From Clostridium drakei (lineage in GTDB: Bacteria > Bacillota > Clostridia > Clostridiales > Clostridiaceae), in the NCBI RefSeq assembly GCF_000633595.2, contig NZ_JIBU02000018.1:57267-121266 (forward strand): a DNA stretch of 64,000 bases, read 5' to 3'. Positions 44,290 through 53,917 of this stretch are shown here, piece after piece; the stretch's first letter is position 1, and the number at the start of each line of letters is the position of its first letter. A program made the translations under genes and the position numbers. The notes under the pieces were generated by a model. That model ran no database searches. It was not told the DNA's origin and saw only the letters and a program-made list of their open reading frames with translations.

Positions 44290-45093
44290 ATGACATCTCA
44301 AATTTACATAGTATTTATATTAACTTTTACTATTTTTTTAATAGGAACTTTAGCATATTCTGCAAGAGTCGTTGGAGTAAAAACTGGTAGAATTGCAGTA
44401 GCTGCTGCTGTATTTAATGTTTTTGTATTGATACAAAGGACAGCAAGTACCATCCAAGCACCTTTACTAGGAAAGGCAGTTGATAATAGTATAAGTACAG
44501 GACAAACTAGTGATTTATTGTATGTCTTTAGGTGGATAATTTTTTCTATTACATTAGCAACAATAACTGGTGCAATTTTAATGCCAACTTTTATAAAAAT
44601 ATTTAATAAATTAGTTGTATCATTTAGTGTATATCGCTCTGTGCCTAAATTGGTATTTCATGCATTTTCAAAATCAGGAATTGAACAATTTAAAAATAGT
44701 ATTTCAATTCCTAAAAAAGAGAATTTGTATGAATTGAGAAATTTTAAGAAAATACCTAAAAAAGTAGTTTTATTGAATATGATTGCGTTTTCTGTATCTA
44801 GTATAAGTGTCTTAGCAGCATTATACGCTGCATGTTTAAGTCCTAATTTAAGAACTACATGTACCACCTTATCATCTGTAATAAACAGTGTTTCAACAAT
44901 ATTTATGGTTATATTCATTGATCCTTATTTATCTATGACAACAGATGATGTAATAAGAGGAGATTGTACGGAATTAGAGTTTAACCGTTGTGTAATTTTT
45001 ATTATTGTTGGACTTATCGTTGGAAGTATATTAGCACAATTCATGCTAATTCCTGCTTCAAAATTAATAGTAATTATTGCAAAACTAATATAA
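44290..45093 (+). CDS. amj: Lipid II flippase Amj
   Basis: A 267-residue membrane protein matching the Amj (YdaH, DUF2837) family: LAYSARVVGVKTGRIAVA near residue 24-41, then QRTASTIQAPLLGKAVDNSI, and the ending FMLIPASKLIVIIAKLI. Amj is the alternative flippase that can replace MurJ in Bacillus subtilis. It moves lipid-linked peptidoglycan precursor to the outer face of the membrane. ATG 44290 follows AAGGTGG. This is a third cell-wall lipid carrier gene in the window, after the two PAP2 genes. The first CRISPR leader starts right after it. Confidence 0.9.
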   Translation: MTSQIYIVFILTFTIFLIGTLAYSARVVGVKTGRIAVAAAVFNVFVLIQRTASTIQAPLLGKAVDNSISTGQTSDLLYVFRWIIFSITLATITGAILMPTFIKIFNKLVVSFSVYRSVPKLVFHAFSKSGIEQFKNSISIPKKENLYELRNFKKIPKKVVLLNMIAFSVSSISVLAALYAACLSPNLRTTCTTLSSVINSVSTIFMVIFIDPYLSMTTDDVIRGDCTELEFNRCVIFIIVGLIVGSILAQFMLIPASKLIVIIAKLI

Positions 45094-45123
45094 ATCAAAT
45101 GAGTATACTTGAAAGCAACTGGA

Positions 45124-45303
45124 AATTTTACCAGCTGAAACTAAAAGTAAATTGCCTTTAAATGATTGAAATGTAAGGCTTAAAGGTACTTTTTGCATCG
45201 GATTTTTAAAAACGAAAAAACGGCTGGTAGAATTTCAATGAAAGTCTTTATTTGCAATGTATTAAGGGGTATAATGGAAAAGAAGAATGGCTGGGTTACA
45301 GTG
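45124..45303 (+). promoter_or_regulatory. CRISPR leader 1
   Basis: A roughly 180-bp block conserved before all four arrays. It begins with a TTTTACCAGCTG word and a hairpin (TGCCTTTAAATGATTG, then AAGGCTTAAAGGTACTTTTT), then ACGGCTGGTAGAATTT, and a -10 box TATAAT (45270-45275) about 30 bases before the first repeat. It probably drives pre-crRNA transcription and receives new spacers. Confidence 0.8.
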
Positions 45304-45590
45304 GTTGAACTTTAACATAGGATGTATTTAAATTAACAATCCCTCCGAATATTTTATCATTGAGAATTGGTTGAACTTTAACATAGGATGTATTTAAATG
45401 ACAGTGGAAATGTAAACTACGCTGGCGCTAGAGAGTTGAACTTTAACATATGATGTATTTAAATATAGCTAAAATAAATGGATGGAAATTAAGTTTTAAC
45501 GTTGAACTTTAACATAGGATGTATTTAAATAGGATATGCCCTGCAGTATATCCATAACGGCGGTTAAGTTGAACTTTAATAATTAACTGT
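45304..45590 (+). CRISPR. CRISPR array 1 (5 repeats, 4 spacers)
   Basis: Thirty-base repeats begin GTTGAACTTTAACAT and end GTATTTAAAT, at 45304, 45370, 45435, 45501 and a degenerate fifth at 45568. Spacers are 36, 35, 36 and 37 bases. Three full repeats carry AGGAT after ...AACAT, the third has ATGAT. The last repeat breaks down after GTTGAACTTTAA, so the leader end is at the left and transcription runs toward the cas genes. The likely 8-base crRNA handle is ATTTAAAT. Confidence 0.95.
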
Positions 45591-45730
45591 TATTATTTGG
45601 AACAACAGCTATTTAATTATAAGATGAAATGCTTAAATATTATTCTATCTATAAATGACATATTATTAATTTACTGACTAATATATTGTATATATAAATA
45701 GTAAATATCCATTATTATAAGTTTTTTATA

Positions 45731-45779
45731 AAAGCTATGTATTTAGGAGATTATATCCGGCTATACATAGTTTCTTTAT
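45731..45779 (+). terminator. Hairpin after array 1
   Basis: AAAGCTATGTA and TACATAGTTTC form a stem around a 20-base loop, followed by T-rich sequence, between array 1 and the cas promoter. Confidence 0.5.
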
Positions 45780-45819
45780 GTTTTTCAGATTAAAAGTTGC
45801 ATATTGATAAGTTATACAA

Positions 45820-45848
45820 TTGAAACAAATATTTGAAAATGGTATAAT
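45820..45848 (+). promoter_or_regulatory. Promoter of the csm operon
   Basis: TTGAAA (45820-45825), 17 bases, TATAAT (45843-45848). It lies 57 bases before the TTG start of cas10. Confidence 0.7.
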
Positions 45849-45904
45849 TTTATACAATATATGGAGTGTATTGTAGTATAATAGCTAAAAAGGAGGATAA
45901 ATTA

Positions 45905-48010
45905 TTGGATTGTAATAAATTAATATATGCATTTGCTAAGTATTTGAAGAATATTGATGAAGAAAGATATAATAAATTATTGGATATATTTTTTATTGAG
46001 AATAATGATGATATAGAAAAAGCATATATGGCAGCTATAGGTAATCATGTGAGTCAATTAAGAAATAAGCCTATATATAAGCTGAAAAATATATTATCAA
46101 ATACTAATGATAGCTACCTACTATTTATAAAGTTAGAATTAGATTTTGACTCATTAAACAAAAGTAAAAAAGAAAATAACATGATTCAAAAATGTGTTTG
46201 GGACAACTATATTGATGAGGTACTTGATAAACTTAAAACCAGTAAGGGTAATTTCGAAAAGGTTTACTATATATGTATGAAATATTTAAGCAACATTCCG
46301 GCTATTAATAAAGAAAATTGTGATATTTCATTATTCGATGCTTGTAAAATAACTTCAGCTATAGCAAAGTGTCAAGAGAAAAATGATAGCCAATTTATTT
46401 TAATAAAAGGAGATTTTTCAGGTATACAAAAATTTATATATAAAACTAAAAAAGCAGATGCTCTGAAAACATTAAAGGCACGTTCCTTTTATTTGACTTT
46501 ATTGCAGGATTTATGTTCAAAATATATGGTTAGAAAACTAAAACTTAATATTACTAATATTTTATATAGCGGAGGAGGGAACTTCTATATTATAGGGAGT
46601 AAAGATGATGTTGCAGAATTTGAAAAAGCAAGAAAAGATCTAAGTAGACTTTTGCTTAATGCTCATGGCGGTGACCTTTATTTGGCGCTATCAGAGGTTG
46701 AATTTACATTATATGACTTTAATAATTTTCAGGAAGTTTGGAAGAAAGTTGGAAACAATGTAGGAAAAATTAAGAATAAAAGGTGGAGTGAAATAGGTCT
46801 TGAAGAAAATTTTGATAAAATATTTGGACCTCTAGATTATGGTGGAAAATTAAATCAAACATGCAGTATTTGTAATTGTATATCTGAGAAATTAGATGAA
46901 GAAAAAAGATGTCCGTTATGTCAATCATATATAGAATTAATAGAAGGTGCAAAAAATAAAAAATATTATATAGAAGAGGAAACAGAGTTTGGTTTAATAA
47001 AAGATTCTTATTATGAAGTAAAAGATATATTTAGAGCATTAGGATATAATATTTCTTTTACCAAAGATCTTTATAAAGAAAATGAAGAAACAGTAGTATA
47101 TTCAATTAATGATTTTGAAGATCATAATGCAGATGGGTATATTTTTAAAAGTATAAAGCTTATTACTAATTCGTTAGATGAAATGGTAAAAAGCAGTGAG
47201 ATATTAGGAGACAATAAAATTGGTGTTATTAAACTAGATGTTGATAACCTTGGAAGCTTATTTATAAATACAAAAAGCATTGGACAAGTTGTTGGCTTGA
47301 GTAGAAATATTTCTATGTTTTTTGAGGGATTTGTTGAAAAGATTATAGAAAATAATTATATTCCTAAAAAGTGTAGACAATATTTGAAAACAAAAAATTG
47401 GAAAGAGAAGATTACAATAATTTATGCTGGTGGAGATGATACTTTTGTAGTAGGAAGATATGATGAAGTATTTGAATTTGCATATGTATTTAGAGAATTA
47501 TTTAGAATATTTGTAGATTGCAAAGATAAAACTTTTTCAGCTGGTGTGGGAATGTTTAATTCAGATTTTCCTATTATTAAGACAGCTGAGATAACTGAAG
47601 ATTTTTTATCTAAAGGAAAGTTAACAGAAGGAAAGGATAAAATATGTTTTCTTGGAGAAGTTTTTACATGGGAGCAATATTTAGAACTAATTAAATTAAA
47701 AAACCTTATTGAGAAAATATATGCGAAAACACAAAGTAAAAGTATATTTGAAAAAATAGATAAAAGCACAAAGGGCTTTGAAGCAGTTTTTAAAAAGGGA
47801 AATAGGAATATAAATTATATAAAAATGTATAGATTAGCTTATTACTTAAGAGATTTGAGAACTAAAGATAACACCATATTAATTGATAGTTTAGTAGAAC
47901 AGTATGAAAGTATATGCTTAAGTGCAGTTGTTAAATCAGATTTAAGGAAACAAGCCATGATAATACCATTTGCCAATAAGTGGGCTCAGTGCAATTGTAG
48001 GCAGGTATAA
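45905..48010 (+). CDS. cas10: Cas10/Csm1, type III-A CRISPR large subunit, HD domain absent or degenerate
   Basis: The signature subunit of the type III-A complex, 701 residues. TTG 45905 is the start because AGGAGG ends 8 bases upstream; the longer GTG form reads through that site. Palm 1 starts near 165 (LIKGDFSGIQKF). A zinc finger is at C320-x2-C323 and C336-x2-C339. Palm 2 has KLDVDNLGSLF and the cyclase motif G509-GDD512 (YAGGDDTFVV), so cyclic oligoadenylate synthesis should work. The N-terminus lacks the His-Asp pair of the HD nuclease and is about 100 residues shorter than common Csm1 proteins. Confidence 0.93.
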   Translation: MDCNKLIYAFAKYLKNIDEERYNKLLDIFFIENNDDIEKAYMAAIGNHVSQLRNKPIYKLKNILSNTNDSYLLFIKLELDFDSLNKSKKENNMIQKCVWDNYIDEVLDKLKTSKGNFEKVYYICMKYLSNIPAINKENCDISLFDACKITSAIAKCQEKNDSQFILIKGDFSGIQKFIYKTKKADALKTLKARSFYLTLLQDLCSKYMVRKLKLNITNILYSGGGNFYIIGSKDDVAEFEKARKDLSRLLLNAHGGDLYLALSEVEFTLYDFNNFQEVWKKVGNNVGKIKNKRWSEIGLEENFDKIFGPLDYGGKLNQTCSICNCISEKLDEEKRCPLCQSYIELIEGAKNKKYYIEEETEFGLIKDSYYEVKDIFRALGYNISFTKDLYKENEETVVYSINDFEDHNADGYIFKSIKLITNSLDEMVKSSEILGDNKIGVIKLDVDNLGSLFINTKSIGQVVGLSRNISMFFEGFVEKIIENNYIPKKCRQYLKTKNWKEKITIIYAGGDDTFVVGRYDEVFEFAYVFRELFRIFVDCKDKTFSAGVGMFNSDFPIIKTAEITEDFLSKGKLTEGKDKICFLGEVFTWEQYLELIKLKNLIEKIYAKTQSKSIFEKIDKSTKGFEAVFKKGNRNINYIKMYRLAYYLRDLRTKDNTILIDSLVEQYESICLSAVVKSDLRKQAMIIPFANKWAQCNCRQV

Positions 48011-48026
48011 AGGAGGGGGAATTATA

Positions 48027-48500
48027 GTGAACAACAATAGTGGGTGGAATAATAGAAATCATCAAAATAATAAGTTTCAGAATGGAAAACCTCAGAATAG
48101 AAACGAAAGGTATGATGACAGTGAGAAATATGCAAATTACTTTAATGAAATTATACTAAAGATTACAAGTTTAAAAGAAGAGTATGACAAGTATATAAAT
48201 GAATGTAAGGATTATGCTTATTATTTAAAAAGAGATGGGTTAACCACTTCTCAAGTAAGAAAAATATATAGTGACATTATGAATGCAGAAACAGCAATAG
48301 ATTTAAAAAGATTAAGACCAAGACTTGCCTATATTATTGGAAAAAATGAAAGGAATCGTGCAATTAAAAGTTTAATTAATATTTTAGATAAAGGCATTGA
48401 AAAATTGAATATTAAGGATGTAGATGAAGAAATAAAATCTTTGAAAGAATTTATGGAAACAATAGTAGCTTATAGAAAATACGTTGGTAATGATAAATAA
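48027..48500 (+). CDS. csm2: Csm2, type III-A small subunit
   Basis: A 157-residue helical small subunit forming the inner filament of the Csm complex. GTG 48027 follows AGGAGGGGG and gives an Asn-rich start (MNNNSGWNNRNHQNNK). The remainder is the Csm2 helical fold (LTTSQVRKIYSDIMNAETA, then RPRLAYIIGKNERNRAIKSL). The first 30 residues are low-complexity and not part of the usual core. It starts 16 bases after cas10 and 17 bases before csm3, inside the operon. Confidence 0.9.
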   Translation: MNNNSGWNNRNHQNNKFQNGKPQNRNERYDDSEKYANYFNEIILKITSLKEEYDKYINECKDYAYYLKRDGLTTSQVRKIYSDIMNAETAIDLKRLRPRLAYIIGKNERNRAIKSLINILDKGIEKLNIKDVDEEIKSLKEFMETIVAYRKYVGNDK

Positions 48501-48517
48501 AGGGGTGTGATTAGTAA

Positions 48518-49279
48518 ATGCTAGGTAGATTAATTATAAATGCTGATTTAGTTGTTAAAACAGGATTACATATAGGTGGAGGAAGTTCAAGTGTTGAAAT
48601 TGGAGGAATAGATAATAGTGTAATAAAAAATCATAAGGGTGAACCATATATTCCTGGTTCATCTTTAAAAGGTAAGTTAAGAAGCCTCACAGAACTTGCT
48701 CATAATAAAATAGGTAAAAATGAAAAAGGAGAAAATCTTCCTTGTAATTGCGGAGAATGTTTTATTTGTAAGATATATGGAGTTTCTGCTAGTGAAGAAA
48801 ATAAAAGCACAGATAGATTACCAACGAGAATTATAGTAAGAGATGCCTTTTTAAAAGATAGTATAGCTGAAACTATGAGAAGAAAAGAAAAAGACTTTAA
48901 AGATTTAGAGTTAAGCTATACAGAATCAAAATGGGAAAATTCAATAGACAGGCTAACTTCTAAAGCAAATCCAAGACTTTTTGAAAGGGTTCCTGAAGGA
49001 GCTATATTCGATTTAGAGATAATTTATACAATATATAAAGAAGAAGATATAGAGAATATAAAAAATTTAATAGAAGGCTTTCAGTTTCTTGAAGATGATT
49101 ATTTAGGGGGAAATGGGACAAGAGGATATGGTAAAGTTAAATTTGAAAATATTCGATTTTTTACAAAAACAATAAAAGACTATACAAGTAAGCAATTTGG
49201 GGATACTAAAGCTTCTGTAGATGAAATTGATGATATTTGGATTGGTAAGTTAAAAGAACAAATGATTGATACTAAGTAG
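48518..49279 (+). CDS. csm3: Csm3, type III-A backbone RNase subunit
   Basis: A 253-residue RAMP protein that forms the backbone and cuts target RNA at 6-base steps. The catalytic Asp is D32 (GGIDNSVIKN), matching the conserved one in studied Csm3 proteins. The thumb and Gly-rich loops are seen (GLHIGGGSSSVEIGG; YIPGSSLKGKLRSL; DDYLGGNGTRGYGKVKF). A Cys group CNCGECFIC near residue 74-83 is a likely zinc site. All active elements look intact. Confidence 0.95.
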   Translation: MLGRLIINADLVVKTGLHIGGGSSSVEIGGIDNSVIKNHKGEPYIPGSSLKGKLRSLTELAHNKIGKNEKGENLPCNCGECFICKIYGVSASEENKSTDRLPTRIIVRDAFLKDSIAETMRRKEKDFKDLELSYTESKWENSIDRLTSKANPRLFERVPEGAIFDLEIIYTIYKEEDIENIKNLIEGFQFLEDDYLGGNGTRGYGKVKFENIRFFTKTIKDYTSKQFGDTKASVDEIDDIWIGKLKEQMIDTK

Positions 49280-49287
49280 GTGGTAAA

Positions 49288-50334
49288 ATGAAGAAGGTTA
49301 CATTAAGTTTTAAAAATAATGCAAAACTTCATATCGGTGAAGAGCTATATGATTATATATCTTCTGATAAACTATATTCTATGATTATTAATGCGTTATC
49401 TTATATAATTTCAGTTGATGAATTAAATGGTATAGTAAATTTAATAAATGAAAAAGTGAGGATATCCTCTGCTTTTTTGGGATTGAAGGTAACTAAAAAT
49501 AATATATCAAATAATATAGAATTTTTACCTAAGCCTTATATATTAATCAAGGAAAAAGAAATCTCAAAAGAAATAGAAGAAGAAAATTTGATAAATAGAA
49601 AAAAGTATAAGAATATTTTATGGATATCCAGCAATTCTTTTGGAAATATGAGTAAAAACTATGATTTGCAGGAAGATTTGATTAATTATAGCTTTAAGAA
49701 TGGATTTATTATAGATGGAAAGTATTATGTGGAAAATGAAGAAGTAGATGAAGATGTCCAAAAAGTACTAGAGGATTATTCGCCAATAAAAAAAGATATG
49801 ATACAAAGAAATATAATTGATAGGTATACTAAAGAATCTCTGAATACTTATTATGATACATTTAGCATGTTTTCAAATAAGGAGACAGATTGTATAAGGA
49901 TAGAACCGTATTTATATTTTTTCTTAGATGATAAGGAAGAAATATTAAAAGATAACTATATTCAAGCTCTTCAGTTTATATCAATAGGTGGAAAAAGATC
50001 TTTAGGTGCAGGGGTAGTTGAAAAAATAGGTATAAGTAACTATAAACTTGATATTTATGATAATGAAAAAATATATATAAACTTTTCAATGATTTACCCT
50101 AATAAAAAGGATTTAAGTAAAATAAGTAAATATTCTTTAGAAAATAGAAATGGATTTATTTTTTCTAAAAGATCAACAAATATAAAAAAGCCTACATTAA
50201 GGATGATAAAGGAAGGGAGCATTTTCAATGGAAAAGCAGAAGGAGAAATATACTCTCTTAAAGTAGATGGGGTTAATCATGACATACATGTTTATGGTAA
50301 AGCCTTTTTGAGTCCATTTGGAGGTGAAAAGTAG
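49288..50334 (+). CDS. csm4: Csm4, type III-A RAMP subunit
   Basis: A 348-residue RAMP subunit that binds the crRNA 5' handle and contacts Cas10. It opens with a RAMP-type strand and HIGEELYDYISSDKLYSMI, the usual place of this motif, and contains the Gly-rich block FISIGGKRSLGAGVVEKIG. It starts 8 bases after csm3 and ends in a TAGTG overlap with csm5. No catalytic residues are expected. Sequence similarity is low, as is usual for Csm4, so the call relies on order plus these motifs. Confidence 0.9.
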   Translation: MKKVTLSFKNNAKLHIGEELYDYISSDKLYSMIINALSYIISVDELNGIVNLINEKVRISSAFLGLKVTKNNISNNIEFLPKPYILIKEKEISKEIEEENLINRKKYKNILWISSNSFGNMSKNYDLQEDLINYSFKNGFIIDGKYYVENEEVDEDVQKVLEDYSPIKKDMIQRNIIDRYTKESLNTYYDTFSMFSNKETDCIRIEPYLYFFLDDKEEILKDNYIQALQFISIGGKRSLGAGVVEKIGISNYKLDIYDNEKIYINFSMIYPNKKDLSKISKYSLENRNGFIFSKRSTNIKKPTLRMIKEGSIFNGKAEGEIYSLKVDGVNHDIHVYGKAFLSPFGGEK

Positions 50335-51416
50335 TGAGTTATTTGCAAAAGGATATAATAAACTTGAAAATAAAAACACTTGCTCCTATTGCAATTTTAA
50401 ATGATGATAATAGCAAGTTAAGTCCATATATAGATGTAATAAGAGATAAGGATGAGTATATTCTGTTAGATATTGATAAAATTTCAGATATTCTTATTAG
50501 CGATGAAAAATATTACAATAAATACTTGGAAATTTTACGTAATAAGAGAAGCAATAGTAGGGATAAATATACTATAAAAAATTTACTGCGAGATAAAAAC
50601 ATAAAGCTGGAAGAGGTTGAAGCTGGGAGAATTAAATGCAGCTGTAATATAAAAGGAAATGTTGAGATAAATACATGTATTAAATCTAAGGGAATACCAT
50701 ATATACCAGGAAGTTCCTTAAAAGGTGGTATTAGAACAGCAGTTTTATACAACAAAATAGACAAAAATGATGTTGTAGGTAAGCAAAAAATATTTTCAAG
50801 AGAATATGTAGGACAAGATATATTTAGGAAAAATCCTAAAAGTGTTCAAGAAGATATATTTAAAAATCTAATAATAAGAGATACAGAAATAGATAGCAAT
50901 ATACAAACATCTATATATGAAGCTAGGAGTATAAATATATATAAAGACATTAATTCTGAAAAATTGAATTTAGATATGAAGATGCTTCTAGAGTGTATAG
51001 ATCAAAACCAAACACTAAATTCTCAAATTATATTAAAGGGTAATGATTTTAAAAAAGAGGATTTGTTTTATAAAATAAATGATTTTTACGAGAAGGCTAT
51101 AAATAAGGAACTAGGAGAGATATCAAAAGTTAGGTTTAATGAAAAAGATATACTTATAAATGAGTATAGTCTTTTATTAGAGAAAATAAGGAAATTCAAA
51201 AATGACAAAAACGGTTTTATATCTAGAGTTGGAAAATTAAAAGGCTTCTTTAGTAATACATTAACAGCAGAACTTAATGATGATGAAATTTATAATTTTG
51301 CAATATATCCAAAGAAGAGAAGGAAGAAAGGTGAATTTCCTACAACAAAATGGGTGATTTCAAGTGATAATGACATAAGAGGAACTTTTGGATGGATTGA
51401 GGTGAAGGAAAGATGA
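50334..51416 (+). CDS. csm5: Csm5, type III-A RAMP subunit
   Basis: A 360-residue RAMP subunit at the 3' end of the crRNA, involved in its maturation and in target capture. The RAMP words YIPGSSLKGGIRTAVLYN (about 122-139) and a C-terminal FGWIEVKER strand are present. The start is GTG at 50334, sharing one base with the csm4 stop. It overlaps csm6 by 4 bases (ATGA). It has Lys-rich loops in the middle that are typical of clostridial Csm5. Confidence 0.92.
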   Translation: MSYLQKDIINLKIKTLAPIAILNDDNSKLSPYIDVIRDKDEYILLDIDKISDILISDEKYYNKYLEILRNKRSNSRDKYTIKNLLRDKNIKLEEVEAGRIKCSCNIKGNVEINTCIKSKGIPYIPGSSLKGGIRTAVLYNKIDKNDVVGKQKIFSREYVGQDIFRKNPKSVQEDIFKNLIIRDTEIDSNIQTSIYEARSINIYKDINSEKLNLDMKMLLECIDQNQTLNSQIILKGNDFKKEDLFYKINDFYEKAINKELGEISKVRFNEKDILINEYSLLLEKIRKFKNDKNGFISRVGKLKGFFSNTLTAELNDDEIYNFAIYPKKRRKKGEFPTTKWVISSDNDIRGTFGWIEVKER

Positions 51417-52882
51417 AGAATATATTAATTACGAATTTGGGAAATCGGGATCTTCAAATACATAAAGATAATGTTAGAGCAATCAAAGAATTATATAATG
51501 ATGATGAAAAAATGAAAGATATATTAAATAAAGGCAGACTAGAAGATGATGGCTACATGGTATTTTCTAAAATTTTCAGAGAATTAACCCAAAAAATATT
51601 AGAATATTATCCTAAAGGGATTGAATATATTGATTTTCCTATAATTAAATCTATTGTTAAAAAGGTTGAAGGAGATTTAGAAAATGAAAAGTTAGAAAAA
51701 ATTATTTTGATGGTAACAGATCAACAAGATATAAAGCATAATGGACAAGATACTGTATATTTAGGGGAGATAATAGAGAGATTACATAGAGATAAAAAAT
51801 TAGAAATAGGATTAAATCAATCAAAAGATAATATAGAAATAGCTAGTTTTTGTACAAAATCAAATCCTTCTGATTATGATGAGATGAGAAAGTTCTATCA
51901 AGAAAAATTAAGTAAAGAATATGATTCAAATAAAATTTTCTTAAACATAACAGGTGGTACACCAGCGATGGCTTTTGGGTTATTATATAATGCAAGTATA
52001 AATGCAAGCTGTAGAGTTATACCATTTTATACGAAACAGAATACTAATAGAACAGTAAAATTCAATATATCTGAAACTCTTAGAAAAGATGATGATAAAA
52101 AGCAGATATGTGAATTTATTACTAAAAATGATTATATGACTGCGAATATATTACTTGAGAAATATAATAATAAATATGGAGTTTTAGAGGGAAAATATGA
52201 AACAGCTTTAAATATGGTAAAGGCAGCACATGCACGAATTCAATTTGATTTTGAAAGTGCTAGTAGATATATAGATAAAGCACAAGATTATGATAGTGGG
52301 AGTAGAGCTGTTTGTGATAGATTTATATATTTCATAAAGGAACTACAGAACAAGCAAAAAATATATTTGTTAAATGAACTTAAAAATAATGCCATATATG
52401 AATATGAGAATGGAGCATATACTGATTTTCTTGGTCGTGTATTTAGAAGTCTGGAAGATATATATCGGTTTATTTTAATTAAGAAAAATATATTGAAAAT
52501 AAATGAAAATGATAATTTAAAACTTAATAAAGCTGAACTAGAAAGCGCAGGGATTATTGTTAAGGGGAAGCTTAATGTACCACAAATGAGCACAATATTA
52601 GAGAAAATTTTAGAAAAAGAAAGTGAAGAATATAAATTATATATTCATTGTACTAAAATGGATAAATTAAGGCAAATAAGAAATGATAGTGTACTAGCCC
52701 ATGGATATAAAGGAGTATCAAAAGATAAAATAGATAGAGAAATAGGAAATGCTATTGAATTTTTAGGTAACCTGATAGTGCAGTATAAAAAAGTATTTAA
52801 TATTGAAATTAATGATGACCATTTTTATGATAAAAATGGTGAATTTAATAGCCATTTGATAAAACTTATAGAGGAGATATAA
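51413..52882 (+). CDS. csm6: Csm6, CARF-HEPN RNase activated by cyclic oligoadenylate
   Basis: A 489-residue effector. The N-terminal CARF domain has the usual opening (KNILITNLGNRDL) and the ligand loop FLNITGGTPAMAFGLL (about 178-193). The C-terminal HEPN domain has the catalytic pair in R423-NDSVLA-H430 (RxxxxxxH). Cas10 products bind the CARF and switch on non-specific RNA cleavage. It overlaps csm5 by 4 bases and is followed by cas6 after 1 base. With a HD-less Cas10 this is the only obvious killing activity in the locus. Confidence 0.93.
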   Translation: MKNILITNLGNRDLQIHKDNVRAIKELYNDDEKMKDILNKGRLEDDGYMVFSKIFRELTQKILEYYPKGIEYIDFPIIKSIVKKVEGDLENEKLEKIILMVTDQQDIKHNGQDTVYLGEIIERLHRDKKLEIGLNQSKDNIEIASFCTKSNPSDYDEMRKFYQEKLSKEYDSNKIFLNITGGTPAMAFGLLYNASINASCRVIPFYTKQNTNRTVKFNISETLRKDDDKKQICEFITKNDYMTANILLEKYNNKYGVLEGKYETALNMVKAAHARIQFDFESASRYIDKAQDYDSGSRAVCDRFIYFIKELQNKQKIYLLNELKNNAIYEYENGAYTDFLGRVFRSLEDIYRFILIKKNILKINENDNLKLNKAELESAGIIVKGKLNVPQMSTILEKILEKESEEYKLYIHCTKMDKLRQIRNDSVLAHGYKGVSKDKIDREIGNAIEFLGNLIVQYKKVFNIEINDDHFYDKNGEFNSHLIKLIEEI

Positions 52883-52883
52883 A

Positions 52884-53576
52884 ATGAATTTTTATGAGCT
52901 TAGAATAAAAGTTAAGCTATCACAAAATATGGATCTTATTGAAGTTCCCTATAATATTGGAGTATTTATAAATAATTCTATGCTGAAAACAGCTTTACTT
53001 AAAAAAATTCATGAAGAAAAGTTTTATAAATATGTATATGATACTTTTTATCCTATGGAAAAAGACAAGCTATATAAGAAAGATAAAATATATTATTTTC
53101 GCCTTAGAAGCATGAATATTCAATTGCTAAATAAAATGGCAATAGCTATTTATAATCATGACTATAATAATATTAAAGCTATAGATGTTGATTTAAAGGT
53201 GCAAGAAGTAGATAAAATTAATGAAATATATACGTTAAAACCAGCTATTGTAACTATAGATAGCAAGCCATGGCTTAAAGAAAAATATTCAGTAGATTTA
53301 TTAATGAAGAGGCTAAATGATAATTTAGAGAAAAAACTTAACCAAATTGGAGAAGAATGTGAAGTTGTTGGATTAGGATCGTTTATTAATGGAATAGAAA
53401 TTTTAAATAAATTTCCTATGAAATATAGATATAAATCTATTAATTTATTGGGAAATAAAGTGCAGATTAAAGTTAATGAGGATAAACTTAGTCAGAAGAA
53501 AGCATTAATAGCTGTTGCTTTAGGGTTAGGGGAAAAAGGGAGTAGCCTTGGAGCTGGGTTTTGTGAATACAAATAA
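52884..53576 (+). CDS. cas6: Cas6, CRISPR repeat endoribonuclease
   Basis: A 230-residue Cas6 RAMP that cuts pre-crRNA in the repeats, leaving an 8-base 5' handle. The C-terminal Gly-rich motif GLGEKGSSLGAGFCEYK is characteristic. The N-terminal ferredoxin-like part (MNFYELRIKVKLSQNMDL) is clear. A catalytic His is expected in the first 50 residues; H41 in KIHEEKFYKYVYDTF is a candidate. It is the last gene of the operon, after which leader 2 begins. Confidence 0.9.
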   Translation: MNFYELRIKVKLSQNMDLIEVPYNIGVFINNSMLKTALLKKIHEEKFYKYVYDTFYPMEKDKLYKKDKIYYFRLRSMNIQLLNKMAIAIYNHDYNNIKAIDVDLKVQEVDKINEIYTLKPAIVTIDSKPWLKEKYSVDLLMKRLNDNLEKKLNQIGEECEVVGLGSFINGIEILNKFPMKYRYKSINLLGNKVQIKVNEDKLSQKKALIAVALGLGEKGSSLGAGFCEYK

Positions 53577-53581
53577 TATTA

Positions 53582-53758
53582 TTTTCAGAGTATAATTTAA
53601 AGTAAAGTGCCTTTTAAGCCTTGAAATATAAGCTTTAAAGGTACTTTTTATATTGAATTTTTAAAAATCAAAAAACAGTCGGTAAAATTTTAAGAAAATC
53701 CTTTATTTACAATGTATTAAAGGGTATAATGAAAAATAGAAATGGCTATTTTAAAGTG
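53582..53758 (+). promoter_or_regulatory. CRISPR leader 2
   Basis: Same layout as leader 1: hairpin GTGCCTTTTAAGCCTTG...AAGCTTTAAAGGTACTTTTT, then CAGTCGGTAAAATTTTAAG, TATAAT at 53725-53730 and AAATGGCTATTTTAAAGTG before the first repeat. The hairpin also terminates the csm operon. Confidence 0.78.
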
Positions 53759-53917
53759 GTTGAACTTTAACATATAATGTATTTAAATATTATCTGGAGA
53801 AGTAAAACAATCAAATATGATAGGTTGAACTTTAACATATAATGTATTTAAATCTCCATGAAGTACCATCAAATTTACTATATTTTATTGTTGAACTTTA
53901 ACATAAGATGTATTTGT
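53759..53917 (+). CRISPR. CRISPR array 2 (3 repeats, 2 spacers)
   Basis: Repeats start at 53759, 53824 and 53890, spacers 35 and 36 bases. The two full repeats carry ATAATG after ...AACAT (GTTGAACTTTAACATATAAT as opening), a variant specific to this array. The last repeat loses its end after GTATTT. No leader-distal spacers beyond it are visible. Confidence 0.93.

Noticed and set aside
45866..45904. Longer Cas10 N-terminus from GTG 45866
   Set aside because: AGGAGG lies within that extension, placed correctly for TTG 45905, and the extra residues do not restore an HD domain.
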